Part shown: piece by piece, positions 63,843 through 64,000 of the stretch
How positions within the stretch are numbered: position 1 is the first letter of the stretch
Layout of the letters: every line of letters starts with the position of its first letter
Source of the DNA: Candidatus Hodarchaeota archaeon
Lineage (GTDB): Archaea > Asgardarchaeota > Heimdallarchaeia > Hodarchaeales > Hodarchaeaceae
Length of the DNA: 64,000 nucleotides
Direction: 5' to 3'
Assembly (NCBI GenBank): GCA_016839815.1
Contig: JAEOTM010000187.1
Span: 1 to 64,000 of the forward strand
Notes under the pieces: generated by a model
Databases searched by the model: none
Told to the model about the DNA's origin: nothing
The model's input: only the letters and a program-made list of their open reading frames with translations
Program-made: the position numbers and the translations under genes

Positions 63843-64000
63843 CTGTCGGAACTTCTACTACAAGGGATTGAATTCATAAGACATGTTGAGAATGAAAAAG
63901 CAATTGATGTATTAAAAAAGGCTATAGAAGTCGATCCGCAGAATCCCGAGGCCTATCGACACCTCGGATTAGCATTTTTTAACGTTGGAGAATATTCCAA
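63843..64000 (+). CDS. TPR-repeat protein, N-terminal part (runs off window end)
   Basis: The frame reads LSELLLQGIEFIRHVENEKAI then KAIEVDPQNPEAYRHLGLAFF, a clear tetratricopeptide repeat with the P-x-x-A-x-x-x-L-G spacing. It starts 12 bp after the M24 stop. A GAGGTGA Shine-Dalgarno at 63830-63836 points to CTG at 63843 as start; an in-frame TGA just upstream excludes a longer product and no ATG, GTG or TTG is available. TPR proteins mediate protein contacts. The remainder is outside the window. Confidence 0.6.
   Translation, partial: MSELLLQGIEFIRHVENEKAIDVLKKAIEVDPQNPEAYRHLGLAFFNVGEYS

Noticed and set aside
1..64000. CRISPR arrays, insertion sequences, tRNA or rRNA genes
   Set aside because: No regularly spaced repeats, no transposase frames with terminal repeats, and no cloverleaf or rRNA-like stretch were seen by reading; a weak or intron-bearing tRNA could still be missed by eye.

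Overview
The window is AT-rich archaeal DNA with dense operons, short intergenic gaps, SD sites of the GAGGTGA type and TATA-like boxes. The content points to an Asgard archaeon, most likely of the Heimdallarchaeia. The evidence is two Rag/Gtr-like small GTPases (one with a C-terminal roadblock-like domain), longin-like sensor domains (one on a 7TM-type membrane protein), a duplicated winged-helix/B-box zinc protein, a NurA-HerA pair, an MfnA-type decarboxylase and an oxidative pentose-phosphate enzyme. The lineage is inferred from gene content only; no rRNA, tRNA or ribosomal protein gene was seen.

Layout. 1-2562: herA (cut by the left edge) and nurA on the minus strand. 2949-6484: three plus-strand genes, an MfnA-like PLP decarboxylase, a reductive-dehalogenase-like corrinoid/Fe-S protein and a 2-hydroxyacid dehydrogenase. 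6540-13692: a minus-strand sugar ABC importer (binding protein, two permeases with large extra membrane regions, ATPase). 14182-19888: glycan or glucoside genes, namely three glycosyltransferases and a GH13_18 sucrose/glucosylglycerate phosphorylase-like enzyme. 19901-24318: sensory genes (small membrane protein, four-PAS histidine kinase, 7TM-longin protein). 24452-28722: a sugar-acid operon (FGGY kinase with an in-frame TGA, LarA-type nickel racemase/epimerase, 6-phosphogluconate dehydrogenase). 28887-33551: an ABC-2 exporter, a winged-helix regulator and membrane proteins. 33579-38651: ferredoxin, EamA permease, SnoaL-like protein, flavodoxin, DUF457, RDD/HAAS and PadR genes. 38817-39260: remnant of a QueG/Rdh-like protein.

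39534-53294 is the most striking part. A cell-surface protein of about 3,085 residues has three DUF2341/LamG units, eleven Ig-like repeats, one membrane helix and a cytosolic longin-like domain. It is followed by two divergently transcribed Rag-like GTPases and a soluble longin-like/winged-helix protein whose first domain resembles the cytosolic tail of the giant. I read this as a candidate surface-receptor-to-GTPase module.

53406-58663 is an acyl-CoA energy block: a BioD/DRTGG protein, an ADP-forming acetyl-CoA synthetase and a CoA-transferase fused to a GNAT domain. The right end holds the zinc-finger protein, an endonuclease IV-like protein preceded by a 27-codon CPxCG micro-ORF, a membrane-anchored PQQ-type sugar dehydrogenase, an M24 peptidase homologue lacking both metal-binding aspartates, and the start of a TPR protein.

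Together the genes suggest a heterotroph that imports and oxidises sugars and sugar acids, conserves energy through ADP-forming acyl-CoA synthetase, and carries much eukaryote-like signalling machinery.
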